NCBI GenBank assembly: GCA_019745155.1
Contig: JAIETM010000017.1
Span: forward strand, 1-64,000
Origin: Chitinophagaceae bacterium
GTDB taxonomy: Bacteria > Bacteroidota > Bacteroidia > Chitinophagales > Chitinophagaceae
Direction of reading: 5' to 3'
DNA length: 64,000 nt
Below are positions 9,908 to 18,746 of this stretch, one piece after another. The position numbers were made by a program, and so were the translations under genes. How positions within the stretch are numbered: position 1 is the stretch's first letter; every line of letters starts with the position of its first letter. The notes beneath the pieces were generated by a model, which saw only the letters and a program-made list of their open reading frames with translations, did no database searches and was not told the DNA's origin.

Positions 9908-10582
9908 TTATTTTTCAGAAGGATTGCGCTTACCTGCAAGTAGTTTCTCCAATGCAGCTTCTAATCTACGCTTTCTGGTTTCTTCTTTTTTAGCTCCTTC
10001 AATCCAGGTTACATACTCTTTCTGGTTGGTGAAAGACAAAGAAGTAAAGAATTCTTTTGCCTCTTTATGTTTCATGAACATGTTCGCTAATTCCGTAGGA
10101 GGTACTACCAAACGCTTTTCAAAATCTACGCCATTGGTCTCAACTGGCTTGCTATCACCAAAAGAACGGGTTCTATTAGGGATCTTATCTACTTTCTTGA
10201 AACGCATCGCACTCCACACATGGTCTAAAGCTACCTGACGCACACTTTCATAATTGTTGTTGCAGAGAATATCCCAGCTGCAATCACGGTTCAAGTCACT
10301 TACAATCTTGCTAGTTGATTTTGGATAAGCCACCCACAATTTGCTGTCCTCATGCAATGCTGGTAAGACTTCTTTTAATACCGAATTCAATTGATTCTGG
10401 TTGATAGCAAAGACCAAGGCAAAATCTACTTTTCTTGACTTGAGCAGAGGCGTGATATTCTTTGCGTAAGAAAGCTTAATAAACTGTTTTTCGATGGAGG
10501 AAGGAAGTCCCTGTATCAACAGGTTTTTCTCATCTTTTAATTGCAATTTTTCTAACAAACTCTGTTGTGATGTTGTGATCAT
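9908..10582 (-). CDS. YdeI/OmpD-associated-family protein
   Basis: About 224 residues from the ATG at 10582 (MITTSQQ). The reading frame extends to 10696, but a TAnnTTTG promoter box at 10624-10631 lies inside that extension, so the shorter start is preferred. The C-terminal third (about residues 150-220: VVPPTELANMF, LSFTNQKEYVTWIEGAK, KRRLEAALEKL) matches the YdeI/OmdA domain of bacteriocin-protection-like proteins. The N-terminal part (SLLEKLQLKDEKNLLIQGLP) resembles the DUF3052-like module often found with it. Biochemical function is unknown. Confidence 0.75.
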   Translation of the reverse strand: MITTSQQSLLEKLQLKDEKNLLIQGLPSSIEKQFIKLSYAKNITPLLKSRKVDFALVFAINQNQLNSVLKEVLPALHEDSKLWVAYPKSTSKIVSDLNRDCSWDILCNNNYESVRQVALDHVWSAMRFKKVDKIPNRTRSFGDSKPVETNGVDFEKRLVVPPTELANMFMKHKEAKEFFTSLSFTNQKEYVTWIEGAKKEETRKRRLEAALEKLLAGKRNPSEK

Positions 10583-10623
10583 GCTTGTGAGAAATTTTGG
10601 AGGTTGTTGCCTAAAAGGGTCTG

Positions 10624-10631
10624 CAAAGGTA
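10624..10631 (-). promoter_or_regulatory. Promoter -7 box (TACCTTTG) for the YdeI-like gene
   Basis: TACCTTTG on the minus strand matches the Bacteroidota -7 consensus TAnnTTTG, 41 bases before the ATG at 10582. No TTG -33 element at standard spacing was seen. Confidence 0.5.
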
Positions 10632-10710
10632 AGGCTTTTCAATGGTTTTGAGTAGATTCCGGGCTTTTCTAGCGCCCACCCAACCATCAAAAACATCGCA
10701 AACTGCTGCT

Positions 10711-11511
10711 TTACAGTGACTTATAGTATTTCTCAAGGGTTTCGGGCATAATTTTCTGCAATTCAGCAATCCTTTTCTCCTCAACCGGGTGCGTACTAAG
10801 GATTTCCGGTGGCTTCTGGCCACCACTGGCGGCACCCATCCGCTTCCACAGGTCAATAGCAGCACGGGGATTGTATCCCGCCAAAGCAGCGTAACGTAAT
10901 CCAAACTTATCAGCTTCTAATTCATGCTTGCGACTAAAAGGCAGAATGCCGCCCACCTGAGAAACTACACCATAAGACTGCAGGATTAGCTGCTGGGTTT
11001 CAACAGGCTTGTTGGCAACCGCCACACTTAAACCCATACCCAAACCCTGTTGTAACATACCCTGACTTACCCGCTCCTGTCCATGATGCGCCAATGCATG
11101 GGCGATCTCATGCCCCATCACTACAGCGAGCGCGTCTTCGGTCTGAGTTACTGGCAATAAGCCTGTATACACCACAATCTTTCCGCCCGGCATGCACCAT
11201 GCATTCATTTCTTTGTTGTCAACCAAGTTTACTTCCCAGGCATACCCTTGCAGCTCATTGGCTAGTCCTTGACTGGTATAATATTCATTAATTGCCTTGA
11301 TGATGCGATTCCCAATTCGCTTCACCATCTCGGCTTGCTTACCTGTGGCAACAACTTTATTGCTGGCTAAAAACTGCTGATAAGCTGTTAAAGACTGCGC
11401 CTGAATTTCAGATTCGGGTATAAAACTTAGCTGAGAACGGCCGGTAATGGCATTACGCTGACAGGCAACCATGAGGGTAAGCCCCAGCATTAGGCAAATA
11501 AAATAACGCAT
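10711..11511 (-). CDS. M48-family metallopeptidase lipoprotein
   Basis: 266 residues from the ATG at 11511, which gives a lipoprotein signal peptide with lipobox Cys17 (TLMVACQR). The zinc motif HEIAH (about residues 134-138, in VVMGHEIAHALAHHG) and the downstream HELEAD, which supplies the third zinc ligand, define the M48 (Ste24/HtpX/LoiP-like) peptidase. Like LoiP or BepA it should act in the periplasm on envelope proteins. Length fits the single-domain M48 lipoproteins without TPR repeats. It follows plsY by 25 bases and is probably in the same transcript. Confidence 0.92.
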   Translation of the reverse strand: MRYFICLMLGLTLMVACQRNAITGRSQLSFIPESEIQAQSLTAYQQFLASNKVVATGKQAEMVKRIGNRIIKAINEYYTSQGLANELQGYAWEVNLVDNKEMNAWCMPGGKIVVYTGLLPVTQTEDALAVVMGHEIAHALAHHGQERVSQGMLQQGLGMGLSVAVANKPVETQQLILQSYGVVSQVGGILPFSRKHELEADKFGLRYAALAGYNPRAAIDLWKRMGAASGGQKPPEILSTHPVEEKRIAELQKIMPETLEKYYKSL

Positions 11512-11536
11512 AAAGAAAATTTGAGCAACGAAGATA

Positions 11537-12187
11537 CTATTGCTTACGACGCTGTTTGCGACGATCACGACTCTTGAAAAGCGGTACTTTACTTTCAGTA
11601 CCTCTGATGATACGCCCAATGTTCTTTTGATGGGTCAGTACTACCATCAGTGCTACCAAGATGGCGAAAATGCGGTAGAGCGTTTCCTTCTCGTTGAAAA
11701 TAAAGAGAATGAAGACCATAAAAGAAACGCCAGCCAAGATAGAACTGAGCGATACAAATCGAGTGAGGTATAAGACGATGACGAAAACACCGATACAGCT
11801 AACGGCTACAATCGGCTGGATGGCCAGCGCCATACCCAATAAAGTTGCCACACCCTTGCCGCCTTTGAAGTCGGCCCAGATGGGGAAAATATGTCCGATC
11901 ACAGCAGCCAGACCTAAACCGATCATGAAATTGGTACGCTGCAGTTCGTCTGTCATGTAGAATGCATCAAGAATATATAGGGAAGTAGCAATCACACCTT
12001 TCAGCACATCAATCAACATCACAATGGTGCCCCATTTCTGACCCAACACCCGGAATGTATTGGTGGCACCCGCATTACCGCTGCCATAATCCCGGATATC
12101 AATCCCGAAGTATTTTTTACTTACCCAAACGGCTGTAGGAATTGAGCCAATGAGGTAAGCCAAAACAATGAGTAAAAATTCTACCAT
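11537..12187 (-). CDS. plsY: Glycerol-3-phosphate acyltransferase PlsY
   Basis: 216 residues from the ATG at 12187 (MVEFLLIV). Transfers acyl from acyl-phosphate to glycerol-3-phosphate, the first step of phospholipid synthesis. The protein is an integral membrane enzyme with five to seven hydrophobic segments and the PlsY motifs YLIGSIPTA, GSGNAGATNTFR and FKGGKGVATLLG. The C-terminal basic tail is rich in Arg/Lys. The longer frame to 12226 would place residues across the TATATTTG promoter box, so the shorter start is better. Confidence 0.96.
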   Translation of the reverse strand: MVEFLLIVLAYLIGSIPTAVWVSKKYFGIDIRDYGSGNAGATNTFRVLGQKWGTIVMLIDVLKGVIATSLYILDAFYMTDELQRTNFMIGLGLAAVIGHIFPIWADFKGGKGVATLLGMALAIQPIVAVSCIGVFVIVLYLTRFVSLSSILAGVSFMVFILFIFNEKETLYRIFAILVALMVVLTHQKNIGRIIRGTESKVPLFKSRDRRKQRRKQ

Positions 12188-12207
12188 GGGGGCTGAAGTT
12201 TGGTAAA

Positions 12208-12215
12208 CAAATATA
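12208..12215 (-). promoter_or_regulatory. Promoter -7 box (TATATTTG) for plsY
   Basis: TATATTTG on the minus strand, 20 bases before the plsY ATG at 12187, matches TAnnTTTG. No clear -33 TTG. Confidence 0.5.
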
Positions 12216-12262
12216 CAGCCCCTCACTTAATAATTTCTTAACATAGGACACGGTGGAAAAAT

Positions 12263-13075
12263 TTAACGACACAGTATGGATATCCAGTTGTTCCGTACCC
12301 GCACCCCCTCAGTTTGGAGGCCATGCTGGGCGAAAAGTTCCCGCATAGGCTGCTCATCATCTACCAGCAAGCCGCTAAAAAGGATTTGGCCACCCGGCGC
12401 CAAAGCATCCACCAGAAAATGGATATTGGCTTCAATGATGTGACGGTTTACATTGGCCAGTATTATATCAAACTTTTTATTTTGATACCCTGTCTCAACT
12501 TTTTCTATATCAATACTTTGACAATTATTTTTTTGAATATTCTCCAAGGAGTTTTCTATACACCAATCATCATTATCCACCGCTAGAACCTGCTTTGCTC
12601 CCAGCTTTTCTGCCATGATGGCCAGCACACCCGTACCCGTTCCGAAGTCGTACGCAGACTTTCCTGCCATATTCAACCCCTCCATCCAGTCCAACATCAT
12701 CCAAGTGGTGGCATGGTGGCCCGTACCAAAGCTCATCTTGGGTGTAATTAAGATTTCATGACGTACTCCCGCTATCGGAGCATGAAAATCTGCCCGAATA
12801 CCCACAAAATCGCGTACCTGTACAGGATCAAAGTTGGATTCCCAAACTGCATTCCAATTTTGTTCTTTAATATTTGACAATGAATGATTTAATTGATACT
12901 TATCAACAATTAAGTTTAACTCTTTTTCATTCAATTCTCCAGCTTCAGCATAGGCTTTCAGTCCACCATTATCCAGCTCCTCAAAACCATTACAGCCGGC
13001 CAGCGATAAGTCCGCCATCACCAGCTCCAGTTGGTCAACGGGGATATTTTCCAGTACAATTTCTATGTAATCCAT
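12263..13075 (-). CDS. prmA: Ribosomal protein L11 methyltransferase PrmA
   Basis: 270 residues. SAM-dependent trimethylation of ribosomal protein L11. The N-terminal substrate-recognition domain (about 1-85) is followed by a class I methyltransferase fold: FGTGHHATTWMML, the SAM motif DFGTGTGVLAIMAEKLGAK, the acidic end of strand 2 (VLAVDNDDWCIEN) and ILANVNRHII, the PrmA version of motif IV. It lies just downstream of pnp, separated by that gene's terminator, and may have its own start point in the terminator's T-tract. Confidence 0.95.
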   Translation of the reverse strand: MDYIEIVLENIPVDQLELVMADLSLAGCNGFEELDNGGLKAYAEAGELNEKELNLIVDKYQLNHSLSNIKEQNWNAVWESNFDPVQVRDFVGIRADFHAPIAGVRHEILITPKMSFGTGHHATTWMMLDWMEGLNMAGKSAYDFGTGTGVLAIMAEKLGAKQVLAVDNDDWCIENSLENIQKNNCQSIDIEKVETGYQNKKFDIILANVNRHIIEANIHFLVDALAPGGQILFSGLLVDDEQPMRELFAQHGLQTEGVRVRNNWISILCR

Positions 13076-13079
13076 ACTC

Positions 13080-13087
13080 CAAAAATA
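13080..13087 (-). promoter_or_regulatory. Possible -7 box (TATTTTTG) for prmA inside the pnp terminator tail
   Basis: The T-tract after the pnp hairpin reads TATTTTTG on the minus strand and ends 4 bases before the prmA ATG. It fits TAnnTTTG, and would give a leaderless or nearly leaderless prmA mRNA. T-tracts match this consensus easily, so support is weak. Confidence 0.3.
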
Positions 13088-13107
13088 AACCCCGCAATTG
13101 CGGGGTT
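13081..13107 (-). terminator. Terminator of pnp
   Basis: A perfect 20-base palindrome AACCCCGCAATTGCGGGGTT (13088-13107) followed on the minus strand by TTTATTTTT. Placed 8 bases after the pnp stop codon. Confidence 0.88.
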
Positions 13108-13114
13108 AGGTTAT

Positions 13115-15280
13115 TTAAGCTTGTTCTGTTGGCGCGCCACCCTCTTGTCTGGGTTGCTGCTGTGGTTCAGGCTTTGGCATCAAGGCCTTGCGGCTAAGCT
13201 TGAATTTGCCAGTCTTATGGTCGATACCGATCAGTTTCACCTTCACTTTATCACCTTCCTTGAACACACCGTCCATGGTTTCCAGACGCTTCCAGCTGAT
13301 CTCACTGATGTGCAACAGACCTTCTTTCTTCGGCAGGAACTCCACGAAAGCACCAAATTCCTTGATACCTTTTACAGTAGCTTCATATACTTCGCCTACC
13401 TGAGGAACAGCAACCAAGCCCTTCACCCATGCCAAGGCCTTTTCCAAACCTTCTTTGGCTGGCGAGAAGATGCTTACCTCACCCACATTGCCTACTTCCT
13501 CAATATTGATGGTTGTACCTGTTACACGCTGGATCTCTTGAATCACCTTACCCTGTGGTCCGATTACCGCACCAATGAACTCCTTATCAATGAAGAGTTT
13601 CTCCATTCTAGGTGCATGCGGCTTCACTTCTGGTCTTGCAGCAGGAATGGCCTCATACATCGCATCCAGGATATGGAGACGACCATTACGCGCCTGTGCC
13701 AATGCTTCACGCATCACATCCATGCTCAAACCGTCAATCTTGATATCCATCTGTACACCGCAGATACCATCACGGGTACCTGTTACCTTGAAGTCCATAT
13801 CACCCAGATGATCTTCATCACCCAGGATATCAGTCAGGATCGCATATTTACCATCCGTTGCACGGGTAATCAAACCCATGGCCACACCACTTACGTGCTT
13901 TGGCAAGGGCACACCTGCATCCATCAAGGCCAGTGAACCGGCACATACAGTTGCCATTGAAGAAGAACCATTCGACTCCAGAATATCACTCACTACACGT
14001 ACGGTGTAAGGATATTCATTGCCTGGCATCATCTGCTTCAGGCTGCGCATGGCCAAGTTACCGTGACCAACTTCTCTACGGCCGGGACCGCGCATAGGCT
14101 TTACTTCACCTGTAGAGAAAGGAGGGAAATTATAGTGCAGAATGAACTTATTGTATTCGCTGCTTGCAGCACTTTCAATCAATAATTCATCTAAAGGAGT
14201 ACCTAAAGTAACTGTTGTAAGTGACTGAGTTTCACCTCTTGTGAATAAAGCTGAACCGTGTGGAGTTGGCAAAATATTCACCTCCATTGCAAGGGGACGA
14301 ACCTGATCCAACTTGCGACCATCCAAACGGGTACGGTCATCCAAGATCATATCGCGTACCACATAGTACTGCAGATCACCAAAGTATTTTGATACCAGCT
14401 TTTTGTCTTCATCAGCCAGTTCACCCAGTGCTTCTTTAACTTCTGCGAGTAATGCAGCAAATGCATCACCACGCTCATGCTTAGAAGTGCCAGACTTGGC
14501 AATGGCATACATTTTATCCTTAGCCAGCTCGTTTACTTTTTTCTCCAGTTCCTCATTTGCATAAGGCTTAGGATAGTCGCGCTTACCGGTAATACCCTTC
14601 TTGGCACGCAGTTGTTCCTGCGCTTTGATCTGCACACGGATAGCCTCATGTGCCAGTTCGAGGGCCTTGATCAGGTCTTCTTCACTGCACTGGTTGCTCT
14701 CACCTTCCACCATCATCAGGTTCTTCTCGGTAGCACCAATCATGAAGTCCATATCAGCACGACCTAATTCGGTACGGCTTGGGTTTACTACGAAATTGCC
14801 ATCAACACGGGCAACACGTACTTCAGAAATGATTTCTTTTACAGGAATGTCTGAAACAGCTAGGGCAGCACTTGCAGCCAAACAAGCCAATGAATCAGGC
14901 ATAACTTCCTTATCGCTGGAGATCAGGGTAACCAGTACTTGTACATCACAGAGATAATCTTCTGGGAATAATGGGCGCAGGGCGCGATCAATCAGTCGGC
15001 TGATCAATACTTCGTAATCGCTCAGTCTGCCTTCACGCTTGAAGAAAGAGCCTGGGATACGGCCTGCACTTGCAAATTTCTCTTGATAATCTACAGTCAG
15101 TGGGAAAAAGCTCTGACCTTCTTTGGGTTCTTTATTGGCAACAACAGTAGCCAATAATACGCAGTTACCTTGTGTAACTGTAACAGCGCCATCGGCCTGA
15201 CGGGCCAATTTGCCGGTTTCTATGGTTACTTCAGCGCCATTGGGCAGCTGGAAGCTAACATTGATGGGATTTAATGACAT
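13115..15280 (-). CDS. pnp: Polyribonucleotide nucleotidyltransferase (PNPase)
   Basis: 721 residues. Phosphorolytic 3'-5' exoribonuclease, a core part of mRNA decay. Two RNase PH-like domains: the first has RIPGSFFKREGR and RPLFPEDY, and the second, catalytic one has HGSALFTRGETQSL and GDEDHLGDMDFKVTGT with the metal-binding aspartates. Then a KH domain (about 555-615, IGAVIGPQGKVIQEI) and an S1 domain (about 620-690, VKGIKEFGAFVEFLPKKEGLLHIS). A short Pro/Gln-rich tail ends the protein. The order rpsO then pnp is conserved in bacteria. Confidence 0.98.
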   Translation of the reverse strand: MSLNPINVSFQLPNGAEVTIETGKLARQADGAVTVTQGNCVLLATVVANKEPKEGQSFFPLTVDYQEKFASAGRIPGSFFKREGRLSDYEVLISRLIDRALRPLFPEDYLCDVQVLVTLISSDKEVMPDSLACLAASAALAVSDIPVKEIISEVRVARVDGNFVVNPSRTELGRADMDFMIGATEKNLMMVEGESNQCSEEDLIKALELAHEAIRVQIKAQEQLRAKKGITGKRDYPKPYANEELEKKVNELAKDKMYAIAKSGTSKHERGDAFAALLAEVKEALGELADEDKKLVSKYFGDLQYYVVRDMILDDRTRLDGRKLDQVRPLAMEVNILPTPHGSALFTRGETQSLTTVTLGTPLDELLIESAASSEYNKFILHYNFPPFSTGEVKPMRGPGRREVGHGNLAMRSLKQMMPGNEYPYTVRVVSDILESNGSSSMATVCAGSLALMDAGVPLPKHVSGVAMGLITRATDGKYAILTDILGDEDHLGDMDFKVTGTRDGICGVQMDIKIDGLSMDVMREALAQARNGRLHILDAMYEAIPAARPEVKPHAPRMEKLFIDKEFIGAVIGPQGKVIQEIQRVTGTTINIEEVGNVGEVSIFSPAKEGLEKALAWVKGLVAVPQVGEVYEATVKGIKEFGAFVEFLPKKEGLLHISEISWKRLETMDGVFKEGDKVKVKLIGIDHKTGKFKLSRKALMPKPEPQQQPRQEGGAPTEQA

Positions 15281-15374
15281 GGTTCTTTGTGTTTACGACG
15301 ACTTGAAGTGCAGCGCAATAGAGGCGCATCCAGATCGCATGATGAATAAATGAAACGGACCGAGGCCATGCAAC

Positions 15375-15414
15375 AAAAAAGTATTCCCAACCGTCTCAAG
15401 CGTCAGTTGGGAAT
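15375..15414 (-). terminator. Terminator/attenuator between rpsO and pnp
   Basis: A 9-bp stem ATTCCCAAC (15383-15391) with GTTGGGAAT (15406-15414), followed on the minus strand by ACTTTTTTG. No separate -7 box was found between it and pnp, so it probably lets part of the transcripts read through. Confidence 0.7.
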
Positions 15415-15437
15415 TACCTGTTACATGTGTGACAATT

Positions 15438-15707
15438 TTATTTTCTGAGACCCAGCTTTTCGATCAAAGCACGGTAACCAGTTAGATTGGTTTTCTGCAG
15501 GTAAGTGAGTAAACGCTTACGCTGACCAACCAGTCTCATCAGACCGCGGTGGGTGGAGAAATCTTTTTTGTTTGCCTGCAGGTGTCCGCTGATATGACTG
15601 ATTCTTTCAGTCAGGTGAGCGATCTGGCCTTCAATAGAACCAGTGTTAGTGGCAGCGCCACCGAATTCTGCAAAAATGCTGGCTTTTTTTTCTTTAGTTA
15701 ATGGCAT
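15438..15707 (-). CDS. rpsO: Ribosomal protein S15
   Basis: 89 residues, the normal S15 length. Contains the conserved GGAATNTGSIEGQIAHLTERI and HLQANKKDFSTHRGL, then the RLVGQRKRLLTYL region that contacts 16S rRNA. Part of the small-subunit platform. In E. coli S15 represses its own translation through a leader pseudoknot; whether that applies here is unknown. Transcribed from a promoter at 15757-15789 with a leader of about 45 bases. Confidence 0.97.
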   Translation of the reverse strand: MPLTKEKKASIFAEFGGAATNTGSIEGQIAHLTERISHISGHLQANKKDFSTHRGLMRLVGQRKRLLTYLQKTNLTGYRALIEKLGLRK

Positions 15708-15756
15708 CTCAATTTCTTTTAAATGCGTCTTTGTTGTTTCTTCTTTAATGTGGCGG

Positions 15757-15789
15757 CAAAGGTATGGGATTTATCGGGATTCCATCCAA
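15757..15789 (-). promoter_or_regulatory. Promoter of rpsO-pnp
   Basis: On the minus strand TTG (15789-15787), 22 bases, then TACCTTTG (15764-15757), close to the Bacteroidota TTG-N(19-21)-TAnnTTTG pattern. The expected start point near 15750 leaves a leader of about 43 bases. Confidence 0.6.
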
Positions 15790-15924
15790 ACCTGAAGGCT
15801 TTTTTTGCCCAAAAAGGGGCAAAATGGCAGCAAACATACGGTTTATGCCTTGTTCAGCGTTATTTAGACGCACATGCAGCAGGCTGCATAATTCCTTGTC
15901 TTATACACAGAGATAACACATAAG

Positions 15925-16827
15925 ATGTTCGCTGTCACTATTTTAGGTAATAATTCTGCACTGCCGGCTTACGACCGGCACCCCACTGCCCAGGTAGTGA
16001 CCCTGAATGATCAGTTATTCCTGATTGATTGCGGGGAAGGCACGCAAATGCAAATGGCCCGCTACAAAATCCGCCGGAGTAAGATCAACCATATTTTCAT
16101 CTCTCACCTGCATGGGGATCACTATTTCGGCTTGATTGGCCTCCTCACCAGCATGGGCCTGTTGGGTAGGGATAATCCATTGCATTTGTACGCACCTGCT
16201 CCACTGGAAAAAATCATTACCCTCCAATTGGAAGCGGCAAGTACTAACCTGCCTTTTACTTTACATTTTCATCCAGTTACGGAGCCCGGACAAATTTTGG
16301 ACAACCCAAAATTCTCTGTAGAAGCTTTTAGCACACAGCACCGCATTCCTTGTTTTGGCTATATCATCCGCGAAAAGCGTAACCCCAGAAGAATAAATAA
16401 AGAGAAGGTGGTTGAATACAATATACCAGCTGCTTTCTATGATCAATTGAAACAGGGCGCTGATTATGTAACCAAGGATGGTGAGGTGATTGCCAACGAA
16501 TCGGTTACCCTACCCAATCTTGCACCAAGAAGCTATGCCTTCTGTGCTGATACTATTTACGATGAGCAGATAGCTGAGAAAGTACGCGGTGTAAATCTGC
16601 TTTACCATGAAACCACTTATTTGGCCGATCAGGCTGAACGTGCAGCAAGCAGATTCCATACCACTACTGCACAAGCGGCAGCCATTGCACAAAAAGCAGG
16701 TGCACAAAAATTACTGATCGGACATTTCAGTAGCAAGTATGAAACCTTGGATGCTTTTCTTGCCGAGACCAAAGCTGCATTTGCACAAACGCAATTGGCT
16801 ACTGAAGGCACGACTTTCTTAATCTAA
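15925..16827 (+). CDS. rnz: Ribonuclease Z
   Basis: 300 residues. Endonuclease that trims tRNA 3' ends. A metallo-beta-lactamase fold with the zinc motif HLHGDH (His61, His63, Asp65, His66) after LFLIDCGEGTQMQMAR, which is typical of the bacterial RNase Z short form. Later ligands are seen in YAFCADTIYDE, YHETTYL, and the C-terminal LLIGHFSSKY. The 3' end overlaps the stop codon of the convergent esterase gene by 4 bases, and there is no terminator between them. Confidence 0.96.
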   Translation: MFAVTILGNNSALPAYDRHPTAQVVTLNDQLFLIDCGEGTQMQMARYKIRRSKINHIFISHLHGDHYFGLIGLLTSMGLLGRDNPLHLYAPAPLEKIITLQLEAASTNLPFTLHFHPVTEPGQILDNPKFSVEAFSTQHRIPCFGYIIREKRNPRRINKEKVVEYNIPAAFYDQLKQGADYVTKDGEVIANESVTLPNLAPRSYAFCADTIYDEQIAEKVRGVNLLYHETTYLADQAERAASRFHTTTAQAAAIAQKAGAQKLLIGHFSSKYETLDAFLAETKAAFAQTQLATEGTTFLI

Positions 16828-17951
16828 CGCATCAACCAAGTATAGAACAAAGGAAACTCTGCCCGCCAGGCAGCTTCATTGTGCTGCGCCAATGGCGTGA
16901 TAGAACGCCGAATTTCATATCGTGATTTTGTCTGTAAGAGCTGAATGATGCCATCCATATCACTCACTGTTTGCGTACCCTCTCTTCCACCCGCATAAAA
17001 GTAAAATCTTGGCATCGCAGTGGTCTGAAAATTTTGTGTGAGTGTCTTCATTTCAGGAGCAATCCAGAATGACGGTGAGAATACACCCGCACTGCCAAAT
17101 ATTTCCGGATACTGCAGTATTGCATAATAACTGATTAGTCCACCCATACTGCTACCGGCAATAAATGTTCCAGCTGGTCCTTTGATAGTTCTGTATTTGC
17201 CATCAATATATGGCTTGAGTGTTTTAGCAATGAAGTCAACATAAGCCTTCCCTTCTCGCTTACCAAAACGGGTATTATCGAATGCATTGTACTCTGTCAA
17301 TCGCTTATCGCCACCATGATCAATGCCAACCACAATACATTCCTTTTTTAATTGCTGTTGCAGACTGTCTAAACATTCATCCACACCCCACTCACCGAAT
17401 GGAGCTGTTTGCTCGTTAAATAAGTTCTGTCCATCATGCATGTACAAAACCGGATAGGTTTTGGAATTGGTTGCATAGCCTTTGGGTAGATAAATCCAAA
17501 TGCGTCTTTGTCTATTTAATTGTGGCACCTGAAAAGCAGTATCAATGATGCGCACCTGCGGTGAAGCAGTATATCTTTTAGCCTTAATGGGATAATCATC
17601 TTTCCAGCCGGCAATGGTGATTTCCTGACTGATGTCTGCATTCACTTCAATGACCCTGTCTGCGATATCTGCCCCATCCGCTTTGCACTCTACTTTGTCC
17701 CACCCACCCCGTGTAAACTTGAATGCATAAGTGCCCGGTGCAACATCTTTCAACACAATTACTTTTCTGCCACCTGCAGAAGGCTTGAGTTTGTATGCAG
17801 GATCAGCTGGTTGCCAATTATTGAAGCTACCAGCAACGAAAACATCATCGTCCTTTCGTGTTGCAATATCTGTAAGGATAAGTCTTACACTAAACTGAGC
17901 CTGTACTTGACAAACAATTAGAACAAGGCAAATAAGGAAACGAGTTTTCAT
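16824..17951 (-). CDS. Secreted esterase with N-terminal CBM48-like domain
   Basis: 375 residues from the ATG at 17951, which gives a signal peptide ending in VQAQ. Residues about 20-105 resemble the early-set/CBM48 glycogen-binding fold (DDVFVAGSFNNWQPA, APGTYAFKFTRGG). The remainder is an alpha/beta-hydrolase of the esterase D (Fes/Fae) family: nucleophile Ser in FIAGSSMGGLISYY, an acid residue in the segment VLYMHDGQNLFNE to GIDHGGDKRLTEY region, and His in PLAQHNEAAWR. Similar enzymes hydrolyse carbohydrate-linked or siderophore esters. Substrate unknown. Confidence 0.88.
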   Translation of the reverse strand: MKTRFLICLVLIVCQVQAQFSVRLILTDIATRKDDDVFVAGSFNNWQPADPAYKLKPSAGGRKVIVLKDVAPGTYAFKFTRGGWDKVECKADGADIADRVIEVNADISQEITIAGWKDDYPIKAKRYTASPQVRIIDTAFQVPQLNRQRRIWIYLPKGYATNSKTYPVLYMHDGQNLFNEQTAPFGEWGVDECLDSLQQQLKKECIVVGIDHGGDKRLTEYNAFDNTRFGKREGKAYVDFIAKTLKPYIDGKYRTIKGPAGTFIAGSSMGGLISYYAILQYPEIFGSAGVFSPSFWIAPEMKTLTQNFQTTAMPRFYFYAGGREGTQTVSDMDGIIQLLQTKSRYEIRRSITPLAQHNEAAWRAEFPLFYTWLMR

Positions 17952-17977
17952 CTTTCTAATGTACGAATGATCGCAAA

Positions 17978-18008
17978 CAAAAAGCCCCGATGGGTTTACA
18001 TCAGGGCT
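17978..18008 (-). terminator. Terminator of the LolA-like gene
   Basis: Stem AGCCCCGATG (17983-17992) with CATCAGGGCT (17999-18008), one mismatch, followed on the minus strand by TTTTTG. It lies between the LolA-like and esterase genes, so the esterase probably needs its own promoter or read-through. Confidence 0.72.
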
Positions 18009-18028
18009 CAATTTGTTGGAATATTTTG

Positions 18029-18658
18029 TTAATCCAGGATCTCTACATCCTTCGGATATTTTGCCTTATTGAAGACAAAGAGATTATCTGCAAGATTGGC
18101 ACTGGTATTCAGGTTAGCAAAAGAGAAATCAACCACGTTATTGCTCTTGTCTAAGATCTTCGCACGTGTGATCATATTCTTTGCCTTGTCTACAAAGAGA
18201 TTTACTTTCTGAAAACTCTTGCGTTTATCAACAGGCATCATTTCAATTTCATGAAAAGCACCGGCAGAACTTACCAACTTATACGTAAAGTCCTTGTCGT
18301 AAGAACCTGCTAATAATTTTTGCGGGCTCAGGGTCTGACTGCCTTCCTCAACAGAAGTAACCGTAATGGTTTTAGCACCATCATAGCTATATACATTCGC
18401 TGCATCGCACAACACTTCTGTTTTACCTTGCTTCAAAACGTATTTCTGTCCTTTAATAGAAATATCTCCGTTCTTAGTGCTATTGAGCTTACCCTTACTA
18501 GTAAATGATTTAATGGCAAATTTTGCTGTAATGCCTTTGAATGATTTGAATTTGGCACCAACCGCATCCAGTACTTTTTTAGCAGCCGGATCATTCTGCG
18601 CCTGAGCATTGCTCAACAATACAGTAGAAGCGATCAGCAGCAGGAAAAATTGTTTCAT
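18029..18658 (-). CDS. LolA-like outer-membrane lipoprotein carrier
   Basis: 209 residues from the ATG at 18658 (MKQFFLLL), with a signal peptide ending in AQAQ. The open half-barrel LolA fold is suggested by the order FKSFKGITAKFAIKSF, ISIKGQKYVLKQG, CDAANVYSYD and later VNLFVDKAKNMITRAKIL. LolA carries lipoproteins across the periplasm to the outer membrane. In Bacteroidota no LolB is known, so the receiver is unclear. A TATATTTG box 17 bases upstream of the chosen ATG supports this start. It follows ftsK by 88 bases. Confidence 0.87.
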   Translation of the reverse strand: MKQFFLLLIASTVLLSNAQAQNDPAAKKVLDAVGAKFKSFKGITAKFAIKSFTSKGKLNSTKNGDISIKGQKYVLKQGKTEVLCDAANVYSYDGAKTITVTSVEEGSQTLSPQKLLAGSYDKDFTYKLVSSAGAFHEIEMMPVDKRKSFQKVNLFVDKAKNMITRAKILDKSNNVVDFSFANLNTSANLADNLFVFNKAKYPKDVEILD

Positions 18659-18675
18659 TTTATTGAATTGGGTGG

Positions 18676-18683
18676 CAAATATA
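18676..18683 (-). promoter_or_regulatory. Promoter -7 box (TATATTTG) for the LolA-like gene
   Basis: TATATTTG on the minus strand, 17 bases before the ATG at 18658; fits TAnnTTTG. It lies inside the longer in-frame extension, which argues against that extension. Confidence 0.5.
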
Positions 18684-18746
18684 CACGAGTAACGGTGAAT
18701 AGACCAGAAAGTGGTTATCCGGTTTAAAACCAAAGGCTTCCATTCA

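Noticed and set aside
15723-15923. A 66-residue plus-strand protein before rnz
   Set aside because: It lies over the rpsO promoter on the other strand and has no family signs or start signal.
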